Shown here piece by piece: positions 1 through 11,209 of a DNA stretch of 64,000 nt (positions are counted from its first letter, which is position 1; each line of letters opens with the position of its first letter). The position numbers and the translations under genes were made by a program. The notes under the pieces are model-generated. The model saw nothing but the letters and a program-made list of their open reading frames with translations, was not told the DNA's origin and did no database searches. The stretch is from Echinarachnius parma (lineage: Eukaryota; Echinodermata; Echinoidea; Clypeasteroida; Echinarachniidae): contig JBAMJV010009070.1 in assembly GCA_037951105.1 (NCBI GenBank), forward strand, positions 1 through 64,000, written 5' to 3'.

Positions 1-988
1 CTAATGTAGCATGTATAGACGGTCACCATATCCGTAATAGGTGTTTTTGACCTCCTAAGAATACAGAGAGTATATAATATTCGGGATGCTTTAGAAACTA
101 TTTCTTGAACATGCAAGTTCCACTTCAAATCATTTTGAATTGTGACTCCTAACAACTTAAAGTGAGAAACAACATTCAATGGAATTTCATTCAATGTTAT
201 ATCAGTGCGTGGGTTCATCTGTCGGAGGAAATTTATACAGAGTAGGTTACATTTGGTAGGTTTAGGCAATACATCATTTTGTTGGCACCAATATGAGATA
301 TTATCCAGACTATCTTGAAGAGTAGTAGGCTGGTTTCGTTTAATCACTTCTCCAAGCGTCAAATCGTCAACATATTTCCATCTATGTTCAGATTCATCCG
401 CTGCATCATTAACAAGTACCAACAATAAAATTGGGCCTAGTTTAGTGCCTTGCGGCACTCCACATGTTGTTTGCAACAAGGGTGAGTTGTTGCCACCAAT
501 TTTAGTACACTGAGTGCTATTACTGAGAAAACTACAAATGATTGGTATAATGAATCTTCTGACACCCAAATCAATCAGTTTCTTAATTACAATATTAGGG
601 TTTACCCGGTCGAACGCTTTAGTAAAATCTATAGTGGTTAAGGATGCATAGTGCCCAGGTTTGTCAAGACCATGCAGCACAAAATTTAAAAGATCAACCA
701 AGTAATGTGTAGTCGAAGATCCTTTCACATTTCCAAATTGCTTCTTATCAACATATTCAACAATGTCATCAACTACCCATTTTGCAATGAACGATTCCAA
801 TACTCTCGCAAATATTGGGGTGAGAGAGATGGGTCTCAATTGATCAAAGGAGTTAATGTTTTTTTCCTTTGGGACGGGGGTGATTGCTGCTGTTTTCCAA
901 ATATCAGGGAAAATCCCATCGTAGATGCATTTATTGAAAATGCAAGTTAATGGCTCAGCTAATTCGAATGCAAATTCTTTAATTAACC
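1..988 (-). mobile_element. LINE reverse transcriptase, 3' portion
   Basis: Read on the minus strand, this stretch is one open frame encoding most of a non-LTR retrotransposon reverse transcriptase. Visible motifs in order are PDIWKTAAITPVPK, LRPISLTPIFARVLE, IDFTKAFDRVNPN, GVPQGTKLGP, the catalytic YVDD (in KYVDDLTLGE) and the downstream HFKLLGVTIQNDLKWN. These are standard motifs of APE-type LINEs (CR1/Jockey-like group; clade not assigned). The frame runs off the left window edge. Its upstream half lies at 5703-6650, and the two halves join in frame at LPV-RLIKEF once the intervening 4.7-kb insertion is removed. Confidence 0.9.
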
Positions 989-1019
989 TGCACTGTTAGA
1001 AAATTTCTCAGTAAAAATA

Positions 1020-1281
1020 CAGAAAAGTGCTTTGCAGCAGAGTCTCGAGATGTCCTGTAAGTTTACTGCATACTTCTTTTCGCAATTTACTACTTATCTG
1101 TTTTTAACAGACAATCTGTGTGTGATAAATACAATTTCTTCTTTAAAAAACAGAAATGTACTTGCAGCAGAGTCTCGAGAACTCCTGTAATTTTACTGCA
1201 TAAATCTTATTGCAATTTACTACTTTTCTGTTTTTATAAAATATCTGTATGTGATAAAAACAATTTCTTCTTTAAAAAAAA
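1020..1281. repeat. Left subterminal 131-bp tandem pair
   Basis: Two copies start at 1020 and 1151. Each holds CAGCAGAGTCTCGAGA, a CCTGTAA word, GCAATTTACTACTT and a TTCTTCTTTAAAAAA tail. They abut the left inverted end of the CACTG element, as expected for subterminal repeats. Confidence 0.75.
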
Positions 1282-2037
1282 AGAAAGTCAATCCATTTAA
1301 AAAAAAACAGAAAGTCAATCCATATCACAAAAATGAAATATGGCGCACTTGTGGTGGAGCTTCATTCTACTTATTCACGTCCCTAACGTAATCCTAATTC
1401 TGTAATCCTATGCCTGCTAACCTAGTCCTATCATCCTAAGCCTATCATCCTAAGCCTATCATTCTAACATCCTACCTTTCCTACGAACATTTTATGTAAT
1501 CGGTTCCATATATATACACATCTTCTAGGTATGCGGGTTTTTAGTGGTTAGTATTTGCAGAGAGTTGATTCTGAAATGATTAGCCTTCAAATCAAATTCA
1601 TAACACAATATACAATTGTTATTTACATGTTTATGAATTATATTCAACAACAAGGACATGATAACAATGCTTTCAAAAGAATTAATTACAAAAAGAAAGA
1701 AAGAAATTTACATTCACTTACAATTGTTCATAATCGATCATGAATTTCCCGACAGCAATGGGGATAGCGTGGGGATCGATTATGGAACCAGCATTATGGG
1801 CTGCCCATATGGTTTCATTATCTGGGCACCCAGATGGCCCCATATGGTTTCATTAAGTGGGTTCTAGGTGGGTGTACCCTTGTGGGGCCATAATATGTCC
1901 CATCTTTGAAGTTTGAAGTGTATTAACAACAACAAAAACAATATCGTATGTACATTAAAACATACATCCAAGGCAAATTATTAAAATACGAACTGTAAAC
2001 TATTATTTTATATTTATACAAAAATTAAAATTGTTGT

Positions 2038-2468
2038 TAACCCATCAAGGACGAGAGCTATTTTAAGGCAAATCTGATCATTGTTTTCCTCTACAAATTG
2101 GCAACTCCTAAATTTTGTTGACCGACCAATGACAAAAAAATAGGTGGAAAATATTTAGTAATGACCATTTAAGACAAAATATATGAAGTGACTTTGCTGC
2201 AAAGTTGCCAATTTGAACGCCAATATCTGTTTTTAAAATATTACAATGTGTTGCCAATTTAAGGATTTTTCTAAATTATAGTGATTTACGCAATAATAAA
2301 AAAAATCATTAAAAAATAACTAAAGCAGGTAGATTAACAAAATATGAATCTAAAAATAGAGGAATTTATGCTCTTTCTTTCTGTACACTACACATAACTA
2401 GTCTTCTTCTTGTTTAAGTGTAGGACTACCAAACCACAAATATGTGGGCCTTAGGCTCTGATGGGTAG
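2038..2468. mobile_element. MITE with AACCCATCA ends
   Basis: It begins AACCCATCAAGGAC and ends CTCTGATGGGTAG, an imperfect inverted pair. A truncated copy in the opposite orientation lies at 18102-18437, sharing the words GTGACTTTGCTGCAAAGTTG and ATTTAGTAATgACcATTTAAG. No coding capacity. It lies inside the CACTG element. Confidence 0.65.
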
Positions 2469-2489
2469 AGAACCGAAAGTTAGCACAGG

Positions 2490-3058
2490 TGTTTGTCGAG
2501 ATCGGTTCTCTTTATTATCCAGTATTACAAAAGCTGATATAAATAATTCTTGAAATTAAATAATAACTTATGCAAAAGATGTATTTGTTCAACAAATAAA
2601 TTGTGAGGGTCTTATGAAATGAATATCTTGTTTTTTGTTCTTTAATCTTCTGGGGTAAGCTATTCCAAAGCTTTGGTCCAACAAAGTCTTGTTTCATAAG
2701 TATGGTGTAACATCTGACAATATTCTAATAATGAGTGTGATAAAGTACAAATCATATACAAATGTTGAAACTGCAAGTTCATGCAAACTAAAATCATCTT
2801 ACATCCCCAATTGTTTAAACAGTGGTTTCGAGGATTTTCCCAATAATGAAAATGTAATAATTATCAAAGTATACTTACAACGGGCTAGCCTTTCTTCAAG
2901 CTTTGTGGACTTTTATTTTATTAATCATACTATTATATAGTATTGATCTTACCCCGCCGTATAGATCTATGTAATAATGTGATATTAATTGTTCACTTGA
3001 TTTTTTCGTAATGTTGATGTTTTTATATCATTGGAAATAAAATTGAAATTGAAATAAT
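2490..3058. mobile_element. Two LINE 3'-end fragments
   Basis: On the minus strand at 2580-2697 the frame reads DFVGPKLWNSLPQKIKEQ, the typical C-terminus of a LINE ORF2. To the right, the + strand ends in AAATAAAATTGAAATTGAAA (to about 3055), a typical LINE tail in the opposite orientation. The two seem to be separate insertions. Neither is complete. Confidence 0.6.
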
Positions 3059-3373
3059 AGCTCGCATAGCCATTTGTTGAGCTAAATGAATACAAGTGAG
3101 ATTTAGAACTGCTTCCCCATACCTCAATTCCCTAGAGAATTTGAAGTTGTATACATGATTCATACAAAAGCACAAGAATATACTGAGGCACAAAATATCT
3201 CAATTTAAATAGCTAACGCACTTTTCTACGAACACACTTATTTACAAAGTCAATGTGATTTTTCCAAATCAATGTATACTATCAATTTCAACTCCTAGAC
3301 AAGATGCCACAATTACAACATTAACATGATTAATATCTGTACCAGACAGTTAAGGACACCGTTTTCATTCATT

Positions 3374-3783
3374 ACCTGTATTTTGCTTTGGATAATCATA
3401 TAATCATATAGTTTTCTTTAAATTAATAGTGAGTTTATTAGCATTACACCATTTTGAACTGCATTTAATCGCTCATTAACTTAATTTGAATCTATTTCCT
3501 TTTGACTCTCATCAAAATTATGAAAATATTGAATCTTCTGCAAACAATCTAAACTCAAAGTAGTCAGTACAACAAGGTAACCTGTATTTTGCTTTGGATA
3601 ATCATATAATTAGTTTTCTTTAAATTAATAGTGAGTTTATTAGCATTACACCATTTTGAACTGCATTTAATTGCTCATTAACTTAATTTGAATCTATTTC
3701 CTTTTGACTCTCATCAAAAGTATGAAAATATTGAATGGTCTGCAAACAATCTAAACTCAAAGTAGTCAGTACAACAAGGTAAC
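3374..3783. repeat. 206-bp direct tandem duplication
   Basis: Two near-identical units start at 3374 and 3580, each beginning ACCTGTATTTTGCTTTGG and ending in AGTCAGTACAACAAGGTAAC. They differ by a few substitutions and one short ATCAT deletion. Noncoding. Confidence 0.85.
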
Positions 3784-3797
3784 TAGTTAAATATAAG

Positions 3798-4187
3798 TTA
3801 AAGGGACTTTGTCCAAATCCTAAAAATAAAATTTTCATTCTAGCGGTTCCCTCATACCTTGTTGTATTCATATTAACAATAAAATCATGGGACAGGTTTC
3901 GGTTTTTCAAATTTCCATTTCGTTACAAAGATATGAACGATCAAAGTATTCAGATAAGAAAAACTCCGGGCGAGTTTTTCATCCCTGTACAAAGTGAGTA
4001 CAGTCAGTTACTGAATATAACTTATTCCACTTTGCATTTTCGCTCATTACTTGGCCATGCAATGTCCATTTGACTTGAAATTTTCACACAATACCCTGAG
4101 GACATATTATGAGATAACAACAATATACATTGCATCAACCATTCATCACTTTTTGCACATGTCAACAAAGTTACTAGATCCCTTTAA
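3798..4187. mobile_element. TTAAAGGG MITE family 1 (copy a)
   Basis: It begins TTAAAGGGACTTTGTCC and ends GTTACTAGATCCCTTTAA. Family 1 is a repeat of about 390 bp. Its full ends are TTAAAGGGAtCTAGTAAC at one side and the complement of TTAAAGGGACTTAGTAAC at the other. Conserved interior words include GCGGTTCCCTCATACCTTGT, TTTCGCTCATTACT and TTTTTGCACATGTCAACAAA. This copy has lost about 10 bases near its left end. Confidence 0.8.
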
Positions 4188-4239
4188 AACAATGTTACTG
4201 ATACCTGTGGCACACCGCACGTTATAGTCCTAGCTTTTT

Positions 4240-5700
4240 GAAAACAGACCTTTCCTTTAAAAATAAGGATTACGTAATTCCATAAAGCACTCTGTGAAAT
4301 TACAGAAAATCGGTTCATGGGGTCTGTAAGCAAAACAAATTTCTGCAAAATAACTTTTCTTCTTTTTATTTAAAGTAAAATAAATGCAAAGTTATGTTGG
4401 AAACCAGTTATTTCGTTTTTTTTAGAATTGTTATTTAAAATTATAGATGGTTTGCGTCTACAATGATTCACAAAATAATTTTGTAAGAAAACAGATCTTT
4501 CCTTTAAAAATGAGGATTACTTTATTTCACTAAGCACTCTGTGAAATTACAGAAAATCGGTACATGGGGTCTGTAAGCATAACAATTTTCTGCAAAATGA
4601 CTTTTCTTCTTTTTATTTAAAGTAAAATAAATGACAGATTCTGTTGAAAAACAGTTATTTCGTTTCCTTTAGGTTATTTCCTTTAAAATTACAGATGGTC
4701 TGCGGCTATGATGATTCTCAAAGCAATTTTGTAAGAAAACAGATCTTTCCTTAAAATCTGAGGATTGCTTTATATCAGGAAGCACTCTGTTAAATCACAG
4801 AAAATCGGTACTGTAAGCGTACAAATTTCCTGTAAAAAAACAGTTCTTCTTTTCTTTTTAAGTAAAATAATTGAAAAATTATGTTGAAAAACAGCTATTT
4901 CGGTTCTTTTAGAATTATTCTTTAAAATTACAGATGGTCTGCGGCAACAATGATTCACAAAACAATTGTGTAAGAAAACAGATCTTTCCTTTAAAAATGA
5001 GGATTACGTTATTCCATAAAGCAATCTGTGAAATTACAGAAAATCGGTACATGGGGTCTGTAAGCAAAACAATTTTCTGCAAAAAAACTTTTCTTCTTTT
5101 TATTTAAAGTAAAATAAATGCAAAATTGTGTTGGAATCCAGTTATTTCGTTTCTTTTAGAATTGTTATTTAAAATCATAGATGGTCTGCGGCAACAATGA
5201 TTCACAAAACAATTTTGTAAGAAAACAGATCTTTCCTTTAAAAATGAGGATTACGTTATTCCATAAAGCAATCTGTGAAATTACAGAAAATCGGTACATG
5301 GGGTCTGTAAGCAAAACAATTTTCTGCAAAATGACTTTTCTTCTTTTTATTTAAAGTAAAATAAATGACAGATTCTGTTGAAAAACAGTTATTTCGTTTC
5401 CTTTAGAATTATTCTTTAAAATTACGGATGGTCTGCGGCTACGATGATTCTCAAATGAATTTTGTAAGAAAACAGATCTTTCCTTAAAATATGAGGATTA
5501 TTTTATTTCACGAAGCACTCAGTAAAATTACAGAAAATCAGTACGTGGGGTCTGTAAGCATAACAAGTTCCTGTAAAAAAAACTTTCTTCTTTTCTTTTA
5601 GAGATCTTTTCTGTTAAATTAAAGGAAATTTCCAGTTACAACAATTTACAGAATGATTCTGTATTTTTTTTCCTGTAAAATCTACTGTTTTTTTTAACAG
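4240..5700. repeat. Six ~245-bp subterminal tandem repeats
   Basis: Units start at 4240, 4487, 4735, 4974, 5221 and 5468 (spacing 239-248). Each begins GAAAACAGATCTTTCCTT and contains ATTACAGAAAATCGG, GGGTCTGTAAGCA, TTTCTTCTTTTTATTTAAAG and AGATGGTCTGCGGC. The short word TTACAG/CTGTAA recurs in both orientations in every unit. The array abuts the right inverted end of the CACTG element. Clustered short words near the ends bind the accessory protein in plant CACTA elements; the same role here is inference. Confidence 0.85.
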
Positions 5701-5702
5701 TG

Positions 5703-6650
5703 TGACAGGCAAATCGTTTGGATGGCCAGATTTAGTGGCATTTAAATTCTTCAAAACTTTAGAGTACTTTGCCAAAATAAATGGTTGGTGGTGTTTCTGC
5801 AGGCAAGTATGCAGGTAACAGAGTGCAATCCAACGGGGGAAGTTGAGAACAAATGTTTGCAAAATGGGTGTTGATGGTAGTTGCAATAGTAATAAGATCA
5901 TCTACTGCCCCTGGAATTTCTACACGTTTAGAGTTCAATTTACACCTCTTCTTTATGTACTTATGCCATTGAGCGGGTTGACTTGATTTGAGATTACGTA
6001 CAGATGCATTAAAGTACCTAGTTTTTGCATTAATGTTTTCCTTTTGAACAGAGTCTCTTAATTTCTTCCAATTTTGTGGGTCAATGAGTTTCCTTTTATA
6101 TGCCTTATCTCGCTGTTTCATGATAGTTTTAATTTTATGATTCATCCAAGGTTCGTCGTTGCTAGATAAGAGTGATCTAGTGAGTGGAAAGGCCTTCTTA
6201 TATTCATTATGTAAGTCTTTATTAAAACATTGAACAATATTATTGAGTTCATCCCCACTAAGAATATTGCTCCAATCTTGTTGTGTGATCCACTGCCCGA
6301 ACGCTCGAACCGAAGAATCGCGGTATGGGCGGCAGAGTATGGTTTTTTTTTCAAGCAGGGAAGAGCGTGTAAAGGTTTTAACAAAATTGATGAGTGGTCA
6401 CTTGAGCCCAAAGGTGCCAAACATTGTGGTGGGTGAAACAAATCAGGATAGTTTACAAAAATCTTATCAAGAGTTGCATTTCCGCGTGTATGAAACTGAA
6501 TCATTTGTGTAAGCATCAGATTTTGGTCAAAATTATTTGTCGGAAGATCATTAAAGTCGCCAAGAAGGACAATGAGGGAAGAACAATCGTGAGCTCTAAT
6601 ATCGTCAACTGTATGGTGAATGTGTTCCACGAGGTTTTGGCTGTATTATT
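5703..6650 (-). mobile_element. LINE endonuclease and N-terminal RT region
   Basis: Minus-strand frames encode the C-terminal half of an APE-type endonuclease (VLLGDFNDLPTNN, then TLDKIFVNYPDLF, then LGSSDHSSILL), a basic linker (residues around KTIMKQRDKAYKRK) and the start of the reverse transcriptase (LKNLNATKSGHPNDLPV). The frame shifts near 6142 and again near 5760. The endonuclease N-terminus is missing, so the copy is 5'-truncated and dead. It continues at 1-988 beyond the CACTG insertion. Confidence 0.85.
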
Positions 6651-6892
6651 ATCAATATAATATATTATCATACAGGTGCAAATAAAACAAATACCCTTTT
6701 CTGAATTATACAGCAATTTCATGAGCTTGAACATGACAAAATATTCAGGACATCAGTTTCTTGCATATGATATAATTATATTCATAAGAACCAGCAAACA
6801 AAAAGCAAGCATTTTATTAATCAGACTTCATGAATAAAAAAATGCAAAGGCTTGATGATAAAATAAATACTTCATAATGTAACTTCGTAATG
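6651..6892. other. No gene seen
   Basis: AT-rich sequence upstream of the truncated LINE. I see no motif or repeat relationship to the rest of the window. Confidence 0.5.
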
Positions 6893-6975
6893 TAATGGTG
6901 CAGGTTTGGGTTACTAAAATTCAGTTTGACCAAACCTGTACTCCCTTTACCAAAACTCAACTATCCCTTTAACTG
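6893..6975. mobile_element. MITE family 2 end fragment
   Basis: The stretch carries TGGTGCAGGTTTGGGTTAC, then TTCAGTTTGACC, and ends CAAAACTCAACTATCCCTTTAA, one terminus of family 2 (compare 44129-44699). The other end is absent. Confidence 0.75.
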
Positions 6976-7365
6976 TATATTTTGCCTATGTTTGTGTGGA
7001 CAACAGTCTTATTAATAAGGTACATTTACTGTTTTTTGTTGTTGTTTTTTTTAAAGAAAACCTGTCCAGTTTATCTTCCCCATTGATATATTCAGTATTT
7101 AATGTATACTGTTTTGTTTGTCATGACTCTAGAACTCGGGCAGTCAGAGGGTTAGGAGTTACCATCAAAGTGCACATGTATACAGAACTACTCATAAATT
7201 GGTTTTGGCATGTTGAGGGGATTATTAGTAAACAAGACGAATGTTGTTTTTTTTTTTGCTAAATATCCTGTTAATTATTAACCATAACATTTGTGTATCA
7301 TCAATTAAATTTAACCAAATTAAAGCTTTCATATTTCATATTTCATATTGTTATCATTTGTATAA
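6976..7365. other. No gene seen
   Basis: AT-rich unique-looking sequence. I see no coding signature or repeat match within the window. Confidence 0.45.
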
Positions 7366-7381
7366 CTATTATTATTATTAC

Positions 7382-7437
<56 letters not shown>

Positions 7438-7452
7438 TTATTATTATTATTA

Positions 7453-7499
<47 letters not shown>

Positions 7500-7515
7500 A
7501 TTATTATTATTATTA

Positions 7516-7584
<69 letters not shown>

Positions 7585-7585
7585 G
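7366..7585. repeat. Compound (AGT)n-(ATT)n microsatellite
   Basis: An AGT run of about 19 repeats (7381-7437) passes directly into an ATT run with rare interruptions up to 7584. Poly-Ser/Ile or poly-Asn/Thr frames across it are translation artefacts. Confidence 0.97.
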
Positions 7586-8258
7586 AGTAACATAATCTCA
7601 TGGATTTTGGTTGATTAAACGTCTCTCTACTTATATGGAGATATTAATGATTGAATTATGTAATTGTAGTCTACACCAATGGAAAAAAGGTGGTTCGATC
7701 TGATATTAATTTTGTTTTTTCACTATCGTTGAACAGTGCTCATTTTCTATGAAACGATCTCAGTTAGTTTAATTGATTGAAGTTTCAAATTTCATTGTTG
7801 GACAAACAAAATTAAATTAATTGATCCCTTTAAGAAGTGACTTTCAGAATGTAAATTTACAGATATAATCATACCTTTGATTTAGCATGTTATGACTATC
7901 ATCAGTAAACAAGACGAATACATGCATGTTTGTGCTAAAATATGCAGGGGCAACATAATATCCTGTTCTTATGTAGCAATACAATACAAGTAACATAAAT
8001 AATTTCATGCCATAAATAAACATGCTTTGAGTCTATAAAACTCAGCTTTTGTGTGTCGTTTTTCCCGTTGATATACGGGCTCACTATACATGTTCACATT
8101 GTATGCATATCATATCAGCAATACTTTATTCAACACAGCAACAACTAATGTATGTATTAGGTGAAATCTAAGTATTGAATTTCGTAAGTATAAATCATGA
8201 AATAAGCAAAAATGAAAATCATTATAGAACAAAGGATAAACAGCAACATAACATGTAT
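7586..8258. other. No gene seen
   Basis: AT-rich sequence with short frames only. A word near 7902 (AGTAAACAAGACGAAT) also occurs at 7227, hinting at a small older duplication. Confidence 0.45.
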
Positions 8259-8631
8259 CAGTGGCTGATCTACGGGGGGGGGGGGGGGGGTGGGGGGGGG
8301 TTTAGGGATACTGATACATTTTCACTTGGCAGCCCAAGGGGGGGGGTTTAGGGGGTTTAACCCCCCCCCCCCCCCCCTTGGGCTGCCAAGTAAAAATGTA
8401 TCAGTGAAACAAGTGGAAAAAAAATCACTTACGGGGGTTCAAAATAGCTAAAAAAATTCGCCGCTTCGTGGCTCGTGGACGAAAGTGAAAAAAAGGTCAA
8501 AAAAATCACTTACGGGGGTTCAAAATAGCAACAAAAATTCGCGGCTCGTGGACGATGCTCCACATCGTCATTGGGTCAACCCCCCCCCCCCCCCCCCCCC
8601 CCCCCTTAGCAAAAAGCTAGATCCGCCCCTG
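8259..8631. mobile_element. hAT-like MITE with G/C homopolymers
   Basis: The left end reads CAGTGGCTGATCTACGGGG. The right end, reverse complemented, reads CAGGGGCGGATCTAGC. CAGGGGCG-type ends are usual in hAT elements, but I could not find a clean 8-bp target duplication. Inside are runs of G (8273-8300, interrupted), C (8361-8378) and C (8581-8605). An imperfect inverted repeat at about 8308-8408 is built on TTGGCAGCCCAAGG and CCTTGGGCTGCCAA, and the words ATCACTTACGGGGGTTCAAA are repeated directly. Confidence 0.55.
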
Positions 8632-9344
8632 TGTATTGTCGTAGGACGTGTAAATTTAGTTTTCATACTATACCCATACACAATATCTTTAAGAATAACT
8701 ATTTTCCATTCAAAATTCCCTTTAAAAAAATGTATATCAAAAATATATTAACCACTGTTTTAGAATAATGCACGGTAATGTTAATTGATGAATAAAGGTC
8801 ATTTGTTTATCACTTTATTATCAAAGTTTGCTTGTTTAACCGTTATCATGCAGCAGTAAATTAGTGTCCTAATTAGTTGAGACTTGTAAAACAAACAGTT
8901 ATATTTTAAGTAGTAAATTATATCTTATATGTCCAGATCATTATATCAATTCCTTAAACGTTTTCTGGCAAAACCGTCCTATATACATGATATATTTGGG
9001 TAAAATTATGTTATTCTTGTACTAAAATGAAAACACAGTTTTCGAGCACGATCGAAGAGGAGGAAGCACTTTTTTTCTTTTCTTTTTTGTCATGCAGGTG
9101 AAAATGGAAAATGTAATTATTCCATCAAAAGAGCTCAACCCCCTGAGAAAATGTGTCCCTACACTTATGATAATAATAATAATTATACATTTTTATAATA
9201 ATTATACATCAATCAATCAATCAATCTTTCAAACTTTGTCTAAATGTTTTTAGTATAGACCACAAGACCTAACAAAACACACTATTACATCAGCAGAATG
9301 TTAATCCATGAATGGATGTCTACTTTTAGTGGGCTACGACCATA
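8632..9344. other. No gene seen
   Basis: AT-rich sequence with small simple repeats near 9175-9230 (AATAATAATTATACAT and (ATCA)n). No coding signature. Confidence 0.45.
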
Positions 9345-9600
9345 AAGTGATCGGGGGGGGGGGGGGGGTCACTCCCAACTTCCTTAAAAAGGAGTGGTTT
9401 TCAGCACTCATTATAGAAGAAGGAAACACAAAAGAAAAATATGGTTCATTTGTCAGGTGCACAAGTTTTTCGCTATAAGGCGTCGTCGACGTTTTCCTTA
9501 AAAAGGGGTGGTTTTCAGCTTGCATTAGAAAATCCCCACAAAAAGGGTACTTTATTAGGTGCACAAGCTGTTGACGTTATAGGGTCCATTTCAGGGGGGT
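9345..9600. repeat. Degenerate ~115-bp tandem duplication with G tract
   Basis: A G run (9353-9368) precedes two related units. Each has TTCCTTAAAAAGGrGTGGTTTTCAGC (split by eye at 9381 and 9494) followed by AGGTGCACAAG. Noncoding. Confidence 0.6.
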
Positions 9601-9944
9601 TGATAGACACGGGTGGGTAGCATGCTCACATAATAATTATCGACCCATCGCAGCCAGCGGCAATGAATGGAAGAATACATTTATTTAAAAAAATCTTTCA
9701 TGTTGTATCAAATCTTTTTGGAGTTAGCAATAGAAAGCCACGGTACTAACAAAAAAATCGCCAAAACTTGTTTACTGAAATCATTTGATCTTTGTATCCG
9801 TCAGTATAAACTGACGATTTGCAAATATAGTCTATAGCATTATGGGTGAGTTATGAGCTATTTAGTGGCATAAGTGCACACTATAATGCAACTTAGGATA
9901 CTGGTGGGATATATTATTATGTACACCTGAGCTGATGTTAACTT
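9601..9944. other. No gene seen
   Basis: Unique-looking AT-rich spacer. No supported feature. Confidence 0.4.
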
Positions 9945-10140
9945 GGGGGTGTTTTACACAGATTCAAATTTGAACCTAACCATGTTAACTCTAAGTTGGA
10001 CATAATGGAAAGCTATTTGCCGCCTTGAAATGAAACATATTATGCAAAAGCAAATAAACGTAAGTATTTAAAACTTCCAACACAAATTTATTTCAAGATT
10101 AGCCTGTAAAAGCAAGGCTTCCATATTTTTTTGTTAACAG
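9945..10140. mobile_element. Fragment of the GGGGGTGTTTCACA element
   Basis: The start GGGGGTGTTTTACACAGATTC and the words TTTGAACCTAACC and AACTCTAAGTTGGACATAA match the left end of the element at 34425-34742. The opposite terminus is not visible. Confidence 0.5.
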
Positions 10141-10507
10141 TAATGAAAATAACTTTAACATTAATGATTATTATGAATGATTATAGTTATGCAATATGAC
10201 TACCAAATCGTATAACTATGTACAATAAAATAAAAAATAAATTGTATATTTTGTAAAGCACCTAGAGATAATACCTATATCAGGCTAAATAGAAATCGAA
10301 CCTATTATTATTTGGTTTCTTTTTTATTATTATCATTATTATTTTTTACTTTTATTATTAATATTATCATCATTATTATTATTATTACAATGAAGTAATG
10401 AGCAACAACTTGTTTTGATGGGCGAGGGGCGAACCGACCGAGCTGTCGAATTGGGGTAGGAGGGATACCCTCACCTACAGTAGGGAACTATGTGTCGCTT
10501 CATAAAA
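10141..10507. other. No gene; short ATT microsatellite
   Basis: An imperfect ATT/ATC microsatellite at about 10325-10387 lies in AT-rich spacer. AATAAAATAAAAAATAAATTG near 10225 resembles a retroelement tail but is not decisive. Confidence 0.5.
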
Positions 10508-11070
10508 TTACGCATAACTATATATACTGAACATAGGAAAATGAAACCCATGCAAACTGTTGCTTTCACAGGCTCCATGAGAATAATCTTTGAAAGTTTG
10601 AGCATAATCGGGCACGAAACAAGACAAACTATGGTTCTTTAAAGATATCCAATTATTCCTAGGAGACTCAAATGGGCAACGCACTCTGATAAGTTTGTGG
10701 ACTACGTCGTTTTGAAGCCAAATGTTCAATTTGTTTTAGTTTTCTTCATGGTCACACTTTTCCATTCCTCAAACTTATGATATGTTGTGCAAAAATGTAT
10801 TCAGCCAATTTCTACAAAACATACGTAGAGATGCGTTAAAATTTGCAAAATATTGATATTTTGGGTACTACCAGTAAACGTACGGGGAGTATTCCACAAC
10901 TTTGCCAGAGTGCCTTTGCCAGTTTGAGCAAATAAAAGGCTATTTCAACGAGCCATAGTTTTCTTATTTCTTGACCAATTGTGCTCAAATTTTCAGAGAT
11001 TATTCATCTATGTTAGTTACGGTGTTTATAGTGCCTACAAAAATTCGTCTGGATTTCATTGTCATTTAAA
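10508..11070. mobile_element. TTAAAGGG MITE family 3 (diverged copy)
   Basis: It shares with 23532-24096 the words CAAATGGGCAACGCACTCTGATAA (shortened here), GTGGACTACG, TTTTCTTCATGGTCACAC, GAGCCATAGTTTTCTTATTT and the end TCTGGATTTCATTGTC. The left end is worn away. Confidence 0.7.
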
Positions 11071-11209
11071 TATGATTTTGTACACCATGTTTTGTTTATA
11101 CATGAATCAATGTCTACGTACAATCAGTACGATAAAGGAATAATACAAAAGTTGTAATGAATTCCTGGTTCGCTTACAGTAGGGCTACTAGTATTATAAG
11201 CCATGGTAG

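Larger units (their letters stand above)
991..5702. mobile_element. CACTA/EnSpm-like non-autonomous transposon inside the LINE
   Basis: The left end reads CACTGTTAGAAAATTTC. The right end, reverse complemented, reads CACTGTTAAAAAAAACAG. The ends are flanked by the dinucleotide TG at 989-990 and 5703-5704. Deleting the element plus one TG restores an uninterrupted LINE reading frame. CACTR termini, 2- to 3-bp target duplications and repeat-rich subterminal regions are known CACTA/EnSpm hallmarks. No transposase frame is visible, so it is non-autonomous. It contains later insertions: a MITE at 2038-2468, LINE ends at 2490-3058 and a MITE at 3798-4187. Alternative: another superfamily with 2-bp duplications. 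Confidence 0.7.

Noticed and set aside
4240..5700. Regularly spaced repeats considered as a CRISPR array
   Set aside because: Units of about 245 bp are repeated throughout with no unique spacers, in animal DNA.
5614..6145. Two overlapping minus-strand frames considered as separate genes
   Set aside because: They are pieces of one LINE reading frame broken by frameshifts, and the first runs into the CACTG element.
7293..7601. Frames of 90-100 residues with poly-Ser/Ile or poly-Asn/Thr
   Set aside because: Direct translation of AGT and ATT microsatellites in both directions; no other sequence content.
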